Origin: Microbaculum marinisediminis
Lineage (GTDB): Bacteria > Pseudomonadota > Alphaproteobacteria > Rhizobiales > Tepidamorphaceae
Reading direction: 5' to 3'
DNA length: 64,000 bases
NCBI RefSeq assembly: GCF_025397915.1
Contig: NZ_JALIDZ010000006.1
Location: 1-64,000, forward strand
The position numbers and the translations under genes were made by a program. Under the pieces are notes generated by a model, which did no database searches, was not told where the DNA came from, and saw nothing but the letters and a program-made list of their open reading frames with translations. Positions 1 to 7,191 of the stretch are shown one piece after another (the first letter of the stretch is position 1; each line of letters opens with the position of its first letter).

Positions 1-490
1 TGGCCCTCGATCTCTAAGCGGCTACAATCGCCTTCGCCTTGCCCCAGCTCACCTGCATGTTGCGGCTGGCCCTCGATCTCTAAGCGGCTACAATCTACGC
101 TGGCGCTACTGCGAATATTGCGGCGTTGCGGCTGGCCCTCGATCTCTAAGCGGCTACAATACGAGACGACGGGCCTCGTCGGCCTCCAGCGTTGCGGCTG
201 GCCCTCGATCTCTAAGCGGCTACAATCGCACCAGTCGGACATTCCCGTCCGTCCCGGTTGCGGCTGGCCCTCGATCTCTAAGCGGCTACAATAACCGTGC
301 GTGTGCCGGTCGAGGGCGACGGGTTGCGGCTGGCCCTCGATCTCTAAGCGGCTACAATTAGGCGCTTGCGAACCGTGTTGATGCCTTTGTTGCGGCTGGC
401 CCTCGATCTCTAAGCGGCTACAATGAGGCCTATGACCTCCTGAAAGCCCGCGCGGTTGCGGCTGGCCCTCGATCTCTAAGCGGCTACAAT
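1..490 (+). CRISPR. Type II-C CRISPR array, right end (7 full repeats plus one cut by the window edge)
   Basis: The repeat is 36 bp, begins GTTGCGGCTGG and ends CGGCTACAAT. Copies lie at 1-28 (cut by the window edge), 59-94, 125-160, 191-226, 257-292, 323-358, 389-424 and 455-490, and all are identical. The seven spacers between them are each exactly 30 bp and all different. The orientation with GTTG first and TACAAT last matches the Neisseria type II-C repeat, whose TACAAT end acts as a -10 box driving each crRNA. The array therefore most likely reads on the plus strand, toward cas2 and convergent with the cas genes. The older or leader end lies outside the window to the left. A 24-nt perfect match to the reverse complement of the repeat occurs in the tracrRNA at 5263-5286, which ties array and tracrRNA together. 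Confidence 0.98.
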
Positions 491-502
491 AGACCCTTGG
501 AC

Positions 503-529
503 AAGCCCCTGATTTTCAGGGGCTTTTTC
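503..529 (+). terminator. Rho-independent terminator closing the CRISPR array
   Basis: A perfect 10-bp stem (AAGCCCCTGA at 503-512 with TCAGGGGCTT at 516-525) and a 3-nt loop are followed on the plus strand by a T run (524-528). It lies 13 bp after the last repeat and before the 3' end of cas2, where convergent crRNA and cas transcripts would meet. On the minus strand the stem is not followed by a T run, so it mainly stops array transcription. Confidence 0.85.
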
Positions 530-563
530 CTTGTGCAGAACAAGAAAAAGCCGCGCGTCGGCG

Positions 564-908
564 TCAAAAGAGCGCGAGCTGATCCGGGTTTCCGGCGCTG
601 CGTTCCCGTTTTCGTCCCGCGAAGATTCGTGCGTTTCCATACTGCTTGTCGGTTATCGCGACGATGTGGACCTTGCCCTTCCGCGGCAACGCGTCCCGTA
701 TGCGGGCGATGTGGGTTTCGGCCGCCTCCTTGCTTTCGGCAAAGCGAAGATAGACCGAAAACTGCGCCATCTCGAAGCCCCGGTCGAGCAGGAATTTCCG
801 GAACCTGGCCGCCGCCTTGCGCTCGGCGGCGGTGCCGACGGGAAGATCGAACATCACATAGAGCCACATCATCCGGTACCCGCTCAATGCCGGTCGCCGG
901 GCGGTCAT
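564..908 (-). CDS. cas2: CRISPR-associated endoribonuclease Cas2
   Basis: This 114-residue protein is the Cas2 subunit of the Cas1-Cas2 spacer integrase. The ferredoxin-like core is recognisable: the first beta strand WLYVMFDLPV carries the conserved Asp, and it is followed by a Lys/Arg-rich helix (ERKAAARFRKFLLDRGF) and QFSVYLR. The ATG at 908 is chosen because GGAGGG, lying within the last codons of cas1, sits about 7 nt upstream. The cas1 stop codon (913-915) is only 4 bp away, so translation is probably coupled. An internal ATG at WLYVMF (MMWLYVMF) would shorten it by 12 to 13 residues and cannot be excluded. It is the last gene of the cas operon and converges on the array. Confidence 0.95.
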   Translation of the reverse strand: MTARRPALSGYRMMWLYVMFDLPVGTAAERKAAARFRKFLLDRGFEMAQFSVYLRFAESKEAAETHIARIRDALPRKGKVHIVAITDKQYGNARIFAGRKRERSAGNPDQLALF

Positions 909-912
909 CGGA

Positions 913-1815
913 TCATCCCTCCAGGGGCAATGTCCGCCGCGGCAGATCGAGCTTGCGCGCCGTGCCGGCAAAGCAGCGCGCCGCCGACAAAGCGAGGCGC
1001 TCCAGACATGCTGCGACCGGGCTGACCCCGTCGCCCGAGCTCATGTCCGTGATCAGTATCCGCGCAAGCTCGGGCTTCGTCTCCCTGTCCACCTCCGTCG
1101 CGCCGCCGGAAACAACATCGTGTACCAGCAGATCGGCGACTGGCCGAAACGGTTCCATGAGATCGTCCGCCAGGGCAAAGGCGTTGCCGCGCTGGCGATG
1201 GGCAAGGCCAAGGCTGGGATGGAGCCCCGCCGCCATGATGGCGCGCGCGGTGCCCGCCCGCAGCACCGTATAGGCGTAGTTCAGCATCGCATTGACGCCG
1301 CCCCCGGCGCGCTCCCGCCGGAAGTCCTCACCGAACAGGAGCGGCCAATAGCGGCGGGCCGCCTGCGCCTCGACATTGTCGGGGTCGCCGGACCTGACCT
1401 TGCGCGCGAGAAGGGCGAAGCCTTCATGCGGCGCGCCGACAGACTCGAGGGTCGCGCCTTGGCTTTCGATCTTGGCGCTGACGACCTGCGCCCAAAGACG
1501 TTTCTTGAGGGGTAGAGGGGCGGCGGCCTGCTCGCTCATGCGGCCGGCCTGGTCGTGGTGCCCGTCGGCCGCCCACAAGACCGCCGCCGGCCGATGATTG
1601 GCACCGCAAACGACCAACGGCGCGCCCCGCTCGGCGAGCGCCACGAGCAGGGTGTTGGAATAGGTGATGGCGTGGGCGCTGGCAACGACGGCCGCGATGT
1701 CGTCCAGCGGCACCCGGCCAATCTCCGCGCCGTCCGCGCTGACGGTCAGGAAACCGCGCGACTTCGCTAGATGGCGGCCGTCCTCGGCGATTTCCACCAC
1801 GCGGCCGGCCATCAT
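913..1815 (-). CDS. cas1: CRISPR-associated endonuclease/integrase Cas1
   Basis: Cas1, 300 residues, is the catalytic subunit of the spacer-acquisition complex. It shows the family landmarks: an N-terminal beta-rich half (VVEIAEDGRHLAKSRGFLTV), then the helical catalytic half with a Glu in VEAQAARRYWPLLFG, the His in AGLHPSLGLAH and the acidic DDLMEPFRP motif, which together form the metal site in known Cas1 proteins. Its ATG overlaps the cas9 stop in an ATGA quadruplet, and a second ATG follows immediately (MM). The frame stays open far upstream inside cas9, but that extension is Arg/Pro-rich and not Cas1-like. The gene order cas9-cas1-cas2 without csn2 or cas4 is the definition of subtype II-C. 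Confidence 0.97.
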   Translation of the reverse strand: MMAGRVVEIAEDGRHLAKSRGFLTVSADGAEIGRVPLDDIAAVVASAHAITYSNTLLVALAERGAPLVVCGANHRPAAVLWAADGHHDQAGRMSEQAAAPLPLKKRLWAQVVSAKIESQGATLESVGAPHEGFALLARKVRSGDPDNVEAQAARRYWPLLFGEDFRRERAGGGVNAMLNYAYTVLRAGTARAIMAAGLHPSLGLAHRQRGNAFALADDLMEPFRPVADLLVHDVVSGGATEVDRETKPELARILITDMSSGDGVSPVAACLERLALSAARCFAGTARKLDLPRRTLPLEG

Positions 1816-4800
1816 CGGTTCTCCGCAGCCGGCGCGACGCGTCCGATCGGGTCGACCCGCACGCGGCGGGCCCCGCCGGCCCTGAGGCGTGCGTACGTGC
1901 CGAATATCCAGCGAAGCGGATCGTCCGGATCGTTGTGGCGAACGTCGATGGCGCCCGCCTCGTTGTGCAGGGCGAGCCGGACCCGCTTGGCGGACGGCTC
2001 GAGCCGATAGACGCGGGCGATCTGGCGTCCGTTTCCGAAGTCGGCCTCGATCAGGTCGCCATTGTGGACCCGCATGACGAGGCGGGCGGCCGGGTGACGC
2101 CTGCGCCATTCCGGCGCGAAGCCCGGCTGGTTGGCGTCGAAAACGGTGACACCTTCCCCGGCCCATTCCCCGTCCGGCAACGCGTATATCTCGATGCGGT
2201 GGTTGTCGCCGGGGGAATAGGCCTTGGTGAAGCCGTCGCCATGACGGACGACCCGAACCGACTTCTCGGTCTTCAGGATCCGGACACGGCGGATGCCGCG
2301 TGTCTCGCCGAACGCGGCGAGGGCGTCACCCAGCCTGGCTCCCGATTGCTCGGCCTCGTATGCGACCTGCTGCAGGTCGGCGCGCAGGTCCTTGTCGCGG
2401 ACGCGGTCGATCTCGCCCCGGGTCAGGGCGCCGATCGGTTTCCGGGTGACGAGATTGTAGGTCTTTCCGTCTATCTCCTCGTCGACCAGGCCATAGGCCG
2501 TTTCCTCGTGAAGCTGGCCAGAGGTGACGTGAACGTTGTCGCGGTCACCGGGCGCGAGGCCGTGATCGGGCTTGTGGCTGACCACGATCGTCGCCAGACG
2601 GGCGGCCAGATCGTCGCGGTAGCCCTCGTAGGGCTTCGGGAAACTGTCCTTGGGAAAGAGATGATCGAGGTCCAGGTCCTCGGCGCGGCCGGATGCGCGC
2701 GCGATGCGCTGCAGCAGGCCGCGATCGGTGCAGGCCAGAACGAACGCGTCGATCGCGTGGTGGCGATGGTCCTTGCGGTTCTTCGGATGGTTGGCATCGA
2801 CATAGTTGTGATCCGGCAGCAGGCTGTTGAAGCCCCATTTGGCCCGCAGCATGGCGGTGAGGCGGCCGGGCGGCGCCCAGACCTGATCGCAAACCTGCTC
2901 CAGATAGGTCTTGGCGAGCCGGGCCATATGCTGCGTGTCGGTCAGCTGCCGGGCGATGAAGCCGCCCTCGGCATCGAAACGGGACATCGCATCGGGCTGG
3001 AACCGCCAGGCCTTTTTGCCAAACAGCCGTTCGGCGCGCTCGACGATCTCCTGCAACGCATCGCCCGACCAGACGTCGGCGGGAGGGCGGTTGCCTTTCT
3101 CGCGATTGGCCCGGCGGGTGCAGAGCACCTTGTTCATGAAACCGTCGTCCAGCGTCTTCGAGTACGGCAGGATGTGGTCGATATCGACGGAGCCGTCGAA
3201 CAGCATTTCCCTGGAGATCGGCGTGCCGCTGTAGACGCAGACGCGTTCGTCGGCGGGCAGTTCCTCATAGAGCCGCAGAAGAAGCCGATTGCCGTGGGTG
3301 TCGGCGTATCCCAATGCCTCCAGCTCCGCACGACGACGATCGTTCGCCTTCTCGTTCTCTCGGTTCTCCCGCTGGATGTCGTCCCTGCGCTTCTTGTTCA
3401 ACTTTAACTCGCGCGCCAGCTCGACAACGATCTCGGCCGGCGGGCCGTGAACGGCGATCAGCGCGTTGACGAGCTTGCGAAGCTGGTTAAGCCCGATGTG
3501 GACGGTTGGATTGGGCACCCGGCCAATGCCCTCCTGACTGCCCTCCGGCGCGTCGGGCTTTGAGATGACATGGCGGACCAGCGCCTCGCCGTAGTAGGGC
3601 AGTCGGGCAGCTTTTTCGCCGGGACGCAGGTCGGAGTGGTGAAGACCGATCTCCCGGACGGCTTCGTCATAGGTCAACGGGCGGAGGTAGACCTCGCCGG
3701 TCGCGGGATCATGTGTTTCGGCCCCCTTTTCCTCCATCGCGTGGACGAGGTCCGCCAGCACCGAGCGGCCGAACTGGCCGTGCCCCTGGGGCAGGCGGGT
3801 TCCGGAAATCGCCTCGGCGGTCTCCGCGTTCAGGCCGAACGTGCCGACGAGCCAGTCCTCGAGTTGGCCTTCGTCCTCCATGGCCAGCAGCCGCTCGACG
3901 ACTTCGGCCTGGCGATCGCGCGGCAAACTTCTCCAGGTCTTGCCGAAGGCCTTTTTCGCAGCGAGCCTGGCGGCCGTCTGGTCGGGCTGGAAGCCCTTGC
4001 GGCCGGCCAGTTCGTAGTTGAACCGGGCGTCATCGGGCAGCCTTGCCTTTTTTCTCAGCTTGTCGAAGTCGACCATGCTGCCGCTGTTCGCCATCAGCTG
4101 CGCGGCGATGGCATCGCGCTCCTGCATGGTCAGGTGCCGCTCCCGCTGGCCCGCGCGCGAAACCCGCAACTGCCCGACGTCCTGCAGGATCCGGAACCGC
4201 TGGAACAGGGGATGGGCCTTCGGTGCCCGCTCGCCCAGGTCGATCTCGAACCCGAAGGGGGCGATGACGGTCGGCTCCGGCCGCAGGGTGCAGCGACCGA
4301 CGACCGGTTTCTTCAGCGGGCGCTGCCCGACGATGATCCGCTTCAGCCGCGCGAGAAGGTCGTCAGTCAACTGGGGATGATGAGGCTCTTGTGCCGCCCA
4401 GATACGGTCGAGTTCGAGCTCGATCATGTCGCGGGACGGGTAGAAGTCGTAGAGGACCTTCGTCCCCTCCGCATGGGGTCTGAACCGGACAGCGTCCGGG
4501 GTCGCAAAACCGTCTCCGTCGCCCAGCCGGTTGCCGTGCTTGTCGCGCCGGTGTCGGCGCGCCAACAGCTCGCCCAGGGTGCGCGCGCCGCTGTCGGCCA
4601 GGGCGGTCTCGAGGGCACGGATTCCGGTCTTCGTCGCGCCCTTTTCGCGGTCGTCGGAATTGGCGATGCGGTTGGACTTGAAACCGCGACGTTGGTTCAG
4701 GTGGAAGATCGCCCGGCCGAGTTCGTGCGGCTCGAGCGGCTGATCGAGCGCGGCGGCGCGCAACCAGTAAGGATCGAGCGTCTCGAGGGCCTTCCGCTCG

Positions 4801-5084
4801 CGCGTGTCCGCGGGCATCAGTCCGGCATCGACGAGCGTCCTCATCAAGCGCTTTTGTCGCCTCAGGAAGCGGTCCCGCCTGCGACGCATGGCGCGCGCGG
4901 CACGCCGGTCGCCGGCCAGGGAGGCCTTTGACTGGGGGTCTCGTCCGGCTTCCTCGTTCGGGGTGAGGATACGGACCCCCGCGTCGAGCACGCCGCACGG
5001 CTTGCCGCCGGCATCCAGCCGGAGCGCGCACCAGCCGATCGAGTTGGTCCCGAGGTCAAGGCCGAGGCGATACGGGATGGTCAT
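1812..5084 (-). CDS. cas9: Type II-C RNA-guided endonuclease Cas9
   Basis: The 1090-residue effector nuclease cuts DNA guided by crRNA:tracrRNA. RuvC-I is at the N terminus (LGLDLGTNSIGW, catalytic Asp10). An arginine-rich bridge helix spans about residues 55-82. RuvC-II lies at 550-560 (EIVVELAREL, Glu555). The HNH domain contains DIDHILPYS with His637 and the Asn at 660, and RuvC-III has HHAIDAF with His776 and Asp779. All nuclease residues are present, so the enzyme looks active. The size matches compact II-C Cas9 proteins such as those of Neisseria and Parvibaculum. The ATG at 5084 is preceded by AAGGGGGCG and begins directly at the RuvC strand. An upstream ATG at 5174 would add 30 residues unlike any Cas9. 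A clear minus-strand promoter lies at 5194-5222. Confidence 0.98.
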   Translation of the reverse strand: MTIPYRLGLDLGTNSIGWCALRLDAGGKPCGVLDAGVRILTPNEEAGRDPQSKASLAGDRRAARAMRRRRDRFLRRQKRLMRTLVDAGLMPADTRERKALETLDPYWLRAAALDQPLEPHELGRAIFHLNQRRGFKSNRIANSDDREKGATKTGIRALETALADSGARTLGELLARRHRRDKHGNRLGDGDGFATPDAVRFRPHAEGTKVLYDFYPSRDMIELELDRIWAAQEPHHPQLTDDLLARLKRIIVGQRPLKKPVVGRCTLRPEPTVIAPFGFEIDLGERAPKAHPLFQRFRILQDVGQLRVSRAGQRERHLTMQERDAIAAQLMANSGSMVDFDKLRKKARLPDDARFNYELAGRKGFQPDQTAARLAAKKAFGKTWRSLPRDRQAEVVERLLAMEDEGQLEDWLVGTFGLNAETAEAISGTRLPQGHGQFGRSVLADLVHAMEEKGAETHDPATGEVYLRPLTYDEAVREIGLHHSDLRPGEKAARLPYYGEALVRHVISKPDAPEGSQEGIGRVPNPTVHIGLNQLRKLVNALIAVHGPPAEIVVELARELKLNKKRRDDIQRENRENEKANDRRRAELEALGYADTHGNRLLLRLYEELPADERVCVYSGTPISREMLFDGSVDIDHILPYSKTLDDGFMNKVLCTRRANREKGNRPPADVWSGDALQEIVERAERLFGKKAWRFQPDAMSRFDAEGGFIARQLTDTQHMARLAKTYLEQVCDQVWAPPGRLTAMLRAKWGFNSLLPDHNYVDANHPKNRKDHRHHAIDAFVLACTDRGLLQRIARASGRAEDLDLDHLFPKDSFPKPYEGYRDDLAARLATIVVSHKPDHGLAPGDRDNVHVTSGQLHEETAYGLVDEEIDGKTYNLVTRKPIGALTRGEIDRVRDKDLRADLQQVAYEAEQSGARLGDALAAFGETRGIRRVRILKTEKSVRVVRHGDGFTKAYSPGDNHRIEIYALPDGEWAGEGVTVFDANQPGFAPEWRRRHPAARLVMRVHNGDLIEADFGNGRQIARVYRLEPSAKRVRLALHNEAGAIDVRHNDPDDPLRWIFGTYARLRAGGARRVRVDPIGRVAPAAENR

Positions 5085-5193
5085 TTCGGTCGCCCCCTTT
5101 CGCAAGCTGGTTCGCTGGCAATTGCGAGCGACGGCCCTCAGGACACGCCGAAACGATGTCCGATGGTATCGCAAACAGCGTCTCGCTTACTCA

Positions 5194-5222
5194 ATTAGCG
5201 GTTGTCGAAATCCGATTGTCAA
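5194..5222 (-). promoter_or_regulatory. Promoter of the cas9-cas1-cas2 operon
   Basis: On the minus strand a perfect TTGACA (-35, 5217-5222) is followed after 17 bp by GCTAAT (-10, 5194-5199). Predicted transcription would start near 5187 and leave a leader of about 100 nt before the cas9 ATG. The -35 hexamer overlaps, on the opposite strand, the -35 box proposed for the tracrRNA. Confidence 0.65.
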
Positions 5223-5243
5223 ACCGGCGCGGACGTGCAGAAT
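5216..5243 (+). promoter_or_regulatory. Promoter of the tracrRNA
   Basis: On the plus strand TTGTCA (5216-5221), a 16-bp spacer and CAGAAT (5238-5243) place a start site near 5250, about 13 nt before the anti-repeat. Its -35 box shares five base pairs with the cas9 -35 box on the other strand, so the two promoters are divergent and overlapping. Confidence 0.5.
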
Positions 5244-5249
5244 GACCTA

Positions 5250-5366
5250 GGGTGACTTAAGCTAGCCGCTTAGAGATCGAGGGCCACCCGTTAACAAGCA
5301 CTCTGAAGTGCACAAAATTCTCGTCTTAGAGAATGCGCGGCGGGCTCCGGCCCGCCGTTTGCGTTT
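5250..5366 (+). ncRNA. tracrRNA
   Basis: The anti-repeat at 5262-5294 is complementary to the CRISPR repeat, with 24 perfect consecutive bases (5263-5286), a mismatched bulge after GGGCCA, and renewed pairing of the terminal GTTAAC with the repeat 5' GTTG. Three hairpins follow: GCACT/AGTGC (5298-5311), ATTCTC/GAGAAT (5317-5334) and a GC-rich GGCGGGC/GCCCGCC (5339-5356). The last is followed by GTTTGCGTTT, a plausible terminator. This anti-repeat, bulge and stem-loop order is what type II-C Cas9 requires. It is transcribed away from cas9. The 5' end is inferred from the promoter and is uncertain by several bases. Confidence 0.9.
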
Positions 5367-5455
5367 ACGGATCAGTACAGCGCCGGGTCATCGGCCGAGT
5401 GACCTTGAACCGCCCCGGGTTTGTCGCAGGCTTCAACGCCTAGGAAGGTGGAGCC

Positions 5456-5624
5456 ATCATCTGCAAGACGACGAACACGTTCTCCCCGGAAGTGCGCCAG
5501 CGTGCGGTGCGCCCGGTTTTGGATCACGAGCATGTAGATCCCTCTCGGTGGGCCGCGATCATGTCGATCGCGTCCAGGATCGGCTGCGCGGGCCAGACGC
5601 TGAACGCGTGGGTGAGGAAGGTCT
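5456..5624 (+). pseudogene. IS3-family transposase orfA, 5' fragment
   Basis: The frame reads [20 protein letters not shown], then [15 protein letters not shown] and [10 protein letters not shown]. This is the N-terminal helix-turn-helix of IS3-family OrfA proteins (usual form KTTNKFSPEVRERAVRMVLDH, then SRWAAI, IAAKIGC, TLNEWV). The start codon is lost: ATC stands at 5456 where ATG is expected after the AAGGTGGAGCC ribosome-site-like sequence. Homology ends where the opposite-strand orfB fragment begins. Confidence 0.75.
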
Positions 5625-5760
5625 CGTCGATGTCGCGCATCAGTGCGAGGTTCTCCGGGCTCCCGCCGGCCGGCTGGCCGTAGAATGAGGCCCGTGAGAT
5701 CGAGACCAGTTTGCACTGGCCGCGGGTTGAGAGCCGTTTGTGATCGGGATCAATCGTCAT
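5602..5760 (-). pseudogene. IS3-family transposase orfB, 5' fragment
   Basis: About 53 codons from an ATG at 5760 with GGAGG upstream read MTIDPDHKRLSTRGQC, then [20 protein letters not shown] and [16 protein letters not shown]. This is the characteristic N terminus of IS3-family (IS407-like) OrfB integrases. The catalytic DDE domain is entirely absent. After residue 53 the frame runs into the antisense of the orfA fragment and loses similarity. Confidence 0.8.
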
Positions 5761-5777
5761 TTTCCTCCGATCCAGGT

Positions 5778-5860
5778 TCAGCGATCGAAGGCTTTGGCCA
5801 GAAAATCGCGCTCGACGACGAGTTGGCCAATCTCGGCGTTGAGAACGTGCCCAGCTAGCA
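5778..5860 (-). pseudogene. IS3-family transposase orfA, 3' fragment
   Basis: The frame ending at 5778-5780 reads VLNAEIGQLVVERDFLAKAFDR, split here as VLNAEIGQLVV and ERDFLAKAFDR. This is the leucine-zipper-like C terminus of IS3-family OrfA (usual form AKIGQLTVENDFLAKGL). It lies 17 bp upstream of the orfB fragment, as in an intact element. The 5' limit is unclear because sequence upstream of 5860 no longer resembles OrfA. Confidence 0.65.
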
Positions 5861-6055
5861 CATTCGTCGGACCGTCGAGCAGACCATCCTTCGCAAGGAC
5901 CTCGCCAGGGGCGCGCTCAAAACGGTTGGTCCGAAATGCCTCGTACTCAATGGCCACGCGATGAGTCTTCTCTCCATCATCATGGCCTCAAGCAGGAAAT
6001 TCCGGACAGGTGCTTGGAACCGCGCCGGTGTCGGCGCGGTTCCGGTTGGTATCAT

Positions 6056-7078
6056 TCAATTGGCTGCGGCGCGCGCCTCTTCCAGCCAGGCGTTCCACTG
6101 ATCCTTGTGGCCCGCGATCCAGGCGTCCGCGTGCCGTTCGATGTCGGCCTCGCCGTCCTGGCCATCACGCATCAGGAGATTCTGGGCGCTAATGTCGTTG
6201 GCCGATATTTCCATGATCTCGAACAGCTTCGCCGCAGCGGGGTTGGCCTCGGCGAACTCACGGTTCGCGGCGATGCGCTGGTCGTTGGCCTGGAAGCCGT
6301 AGTTCGTTCCGTCGGCAAGCGCGGTGTCGACGTCGGTGCGTTCGCCCGGCAGCGAGGAAAACGGGACTTCGATCCAGGTCACATCCTTGCCGGGGACGAG
6401 AACGCCCGACACCCAGTATGGGGTCCAGGTGTAGTAGAGGATCGGTTCGCCGTTTTTGTAGCGTGTGATCGTGTCTGCGATAATGGCCGAGTAAGAGCCT
6501 TGGTTGTGGGTAACGGTGTCGCGCAGTTCGAACGCATCGAGCTGATGCTCGATGACCTGCTCGCAGCCCCACCCGGGCGTGCAACCGGTAAGGTCGGCCT
6601 TGCCGTCACCATCATTGTCGAAAAGCTTGGCGATCTCCGGGTCCTTGAGTTGACCAAGGTTGGTGATGCCGTGCTCGTCAGCTGTCTTCTTGTCGATCAG
6701 GTAGCCCTGCAACGCGCCCGGGGAGTAGACACCTTCGCGGTAGATCTTTCCCTTCCCACCGGCTTCCTCGAAGAAGTCTGTGTGCAAGGGGTCCCAATGG
6801 TCGGCAAGGAAGGTGCCGTCGCCATTGGCAATCGCGACGTGGGCCGCAGCGTACTCGAGTTCCTTGATGTCCTGGACATCGTACCCGAGTTCTTCCAGCG
6901 CCTTCATGACCAGCAGAGTCTGGAAAGTCTCCTCGGCGATAGAGGACTTGAGCGGGATCACCGTAACCCCGTCGCCGGGCTGCTCCTGTGCAACCGCTGC
7001 GCCCGAAACGACGAGGGCGGCAAGGCCGACACTCGCAGCGAGGCGGCGCAGTGTCTTGCCGTGACTCGAATGTTGCAT
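6056..7078 (-). CDS. proX: Glycine betaine/proline ABC transporter substrate-binding protein
   Basis: This 340-residue periplasmic receptor of an osmoprotectant ABC importer belongs to the ProX/OpuAC family. A signal peptide (MQHSSHGKTLRRLAA to AAVAQ) is followed by IPLKSSIAEETFQTLLVMKALEELGYDV. The aromatic-rich ligand-site segments FLADHWDPLHTDFF, TPGWGCEQ and YYTWTPYWVSG are typical of quaternary-ammonium binding. ATG 7078 is chosen because GGGAGAA lies about 9 nt upstream and the signal peptide begins there. It is the third gene of the operon, 113 bp after proW. It could also bind related quaternary amines such as choline or dimethylsulfoniopropionate. Confidence 0.9.
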   Translation of the reverse strand: MQHSSHGKTLRRLAASVGLAALVVSGAAVAQEQPGDGVTVIPLKSSIAEETFQTLLVMKALEELGYDVQDIKELEYAAAHVAIANGDGTFLADHWDPLHTDFFEEAGGKGKIYREGVYSPGALQGYLIDKKTADEHGITNLGQLKDPEIAKLFDNDGDGKADLTGCTPGWGCEQVIEHQLDAFELRDTVTHNQGSYSAIIADTITRYKNGEPILYYTWTPYWVSGVLVPGKDVTWIEVPFSSLPGERTDVDTALADGTNYGFQANDQRIAANREFAEANPAAAKLFEIMEISANDISAQNLLMRDGQDGEADIERHADAWIAGHKDQWNAWLEEARAAAN

Positions 7079-7191
7079 ATCGTAATTCTCCCAGTGGTTG
7101 GTTTCCGGGCGGCCGCGGCATGGCGCGCGCCCGGTCATCACGTGTGGCGAAATCCAGTAGGCTTCGCTGCACGAGAACTGATTAGGCAGGT

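Larger units (their letters stand above)
5405..5860. mobile_element. Chimeric relic of IS3-family insertion sequences
   Basis: A left-end-like sequence (TGAACCGCCCCGGGTTTGTC, from 5406) precedes a plus-strand remnant of an IS3-family orfA. That remnant fuses at about 5602-5624 to the 5' part of an orfB on the opposite strand, which is followed by the 3' end of a different orfA (stop at 5778-5780). Opposite orientations and missing middles show two related elements that recombined and decayed. No intact transposase remains and no target duplication is visible. The relic starts about 40 bp beyond the tracrRNA end and separates the CRISPR locus from the betaine transporter. Confidence 0.75.

Noticed and set aside
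3570-4931. A 453-codon plus-strand frame inside cas9
   Set aside because: It is antisense to conserved Cas9 sequence and has no ribosome site or known motif.
5085-5174. Start of cas9 at the upstream ATG 5174
   Set aside because: The extra 30 residues are unlike Cas9, and the ribosome site AAGGGGGCG sits correctly before the ATG at 5084.
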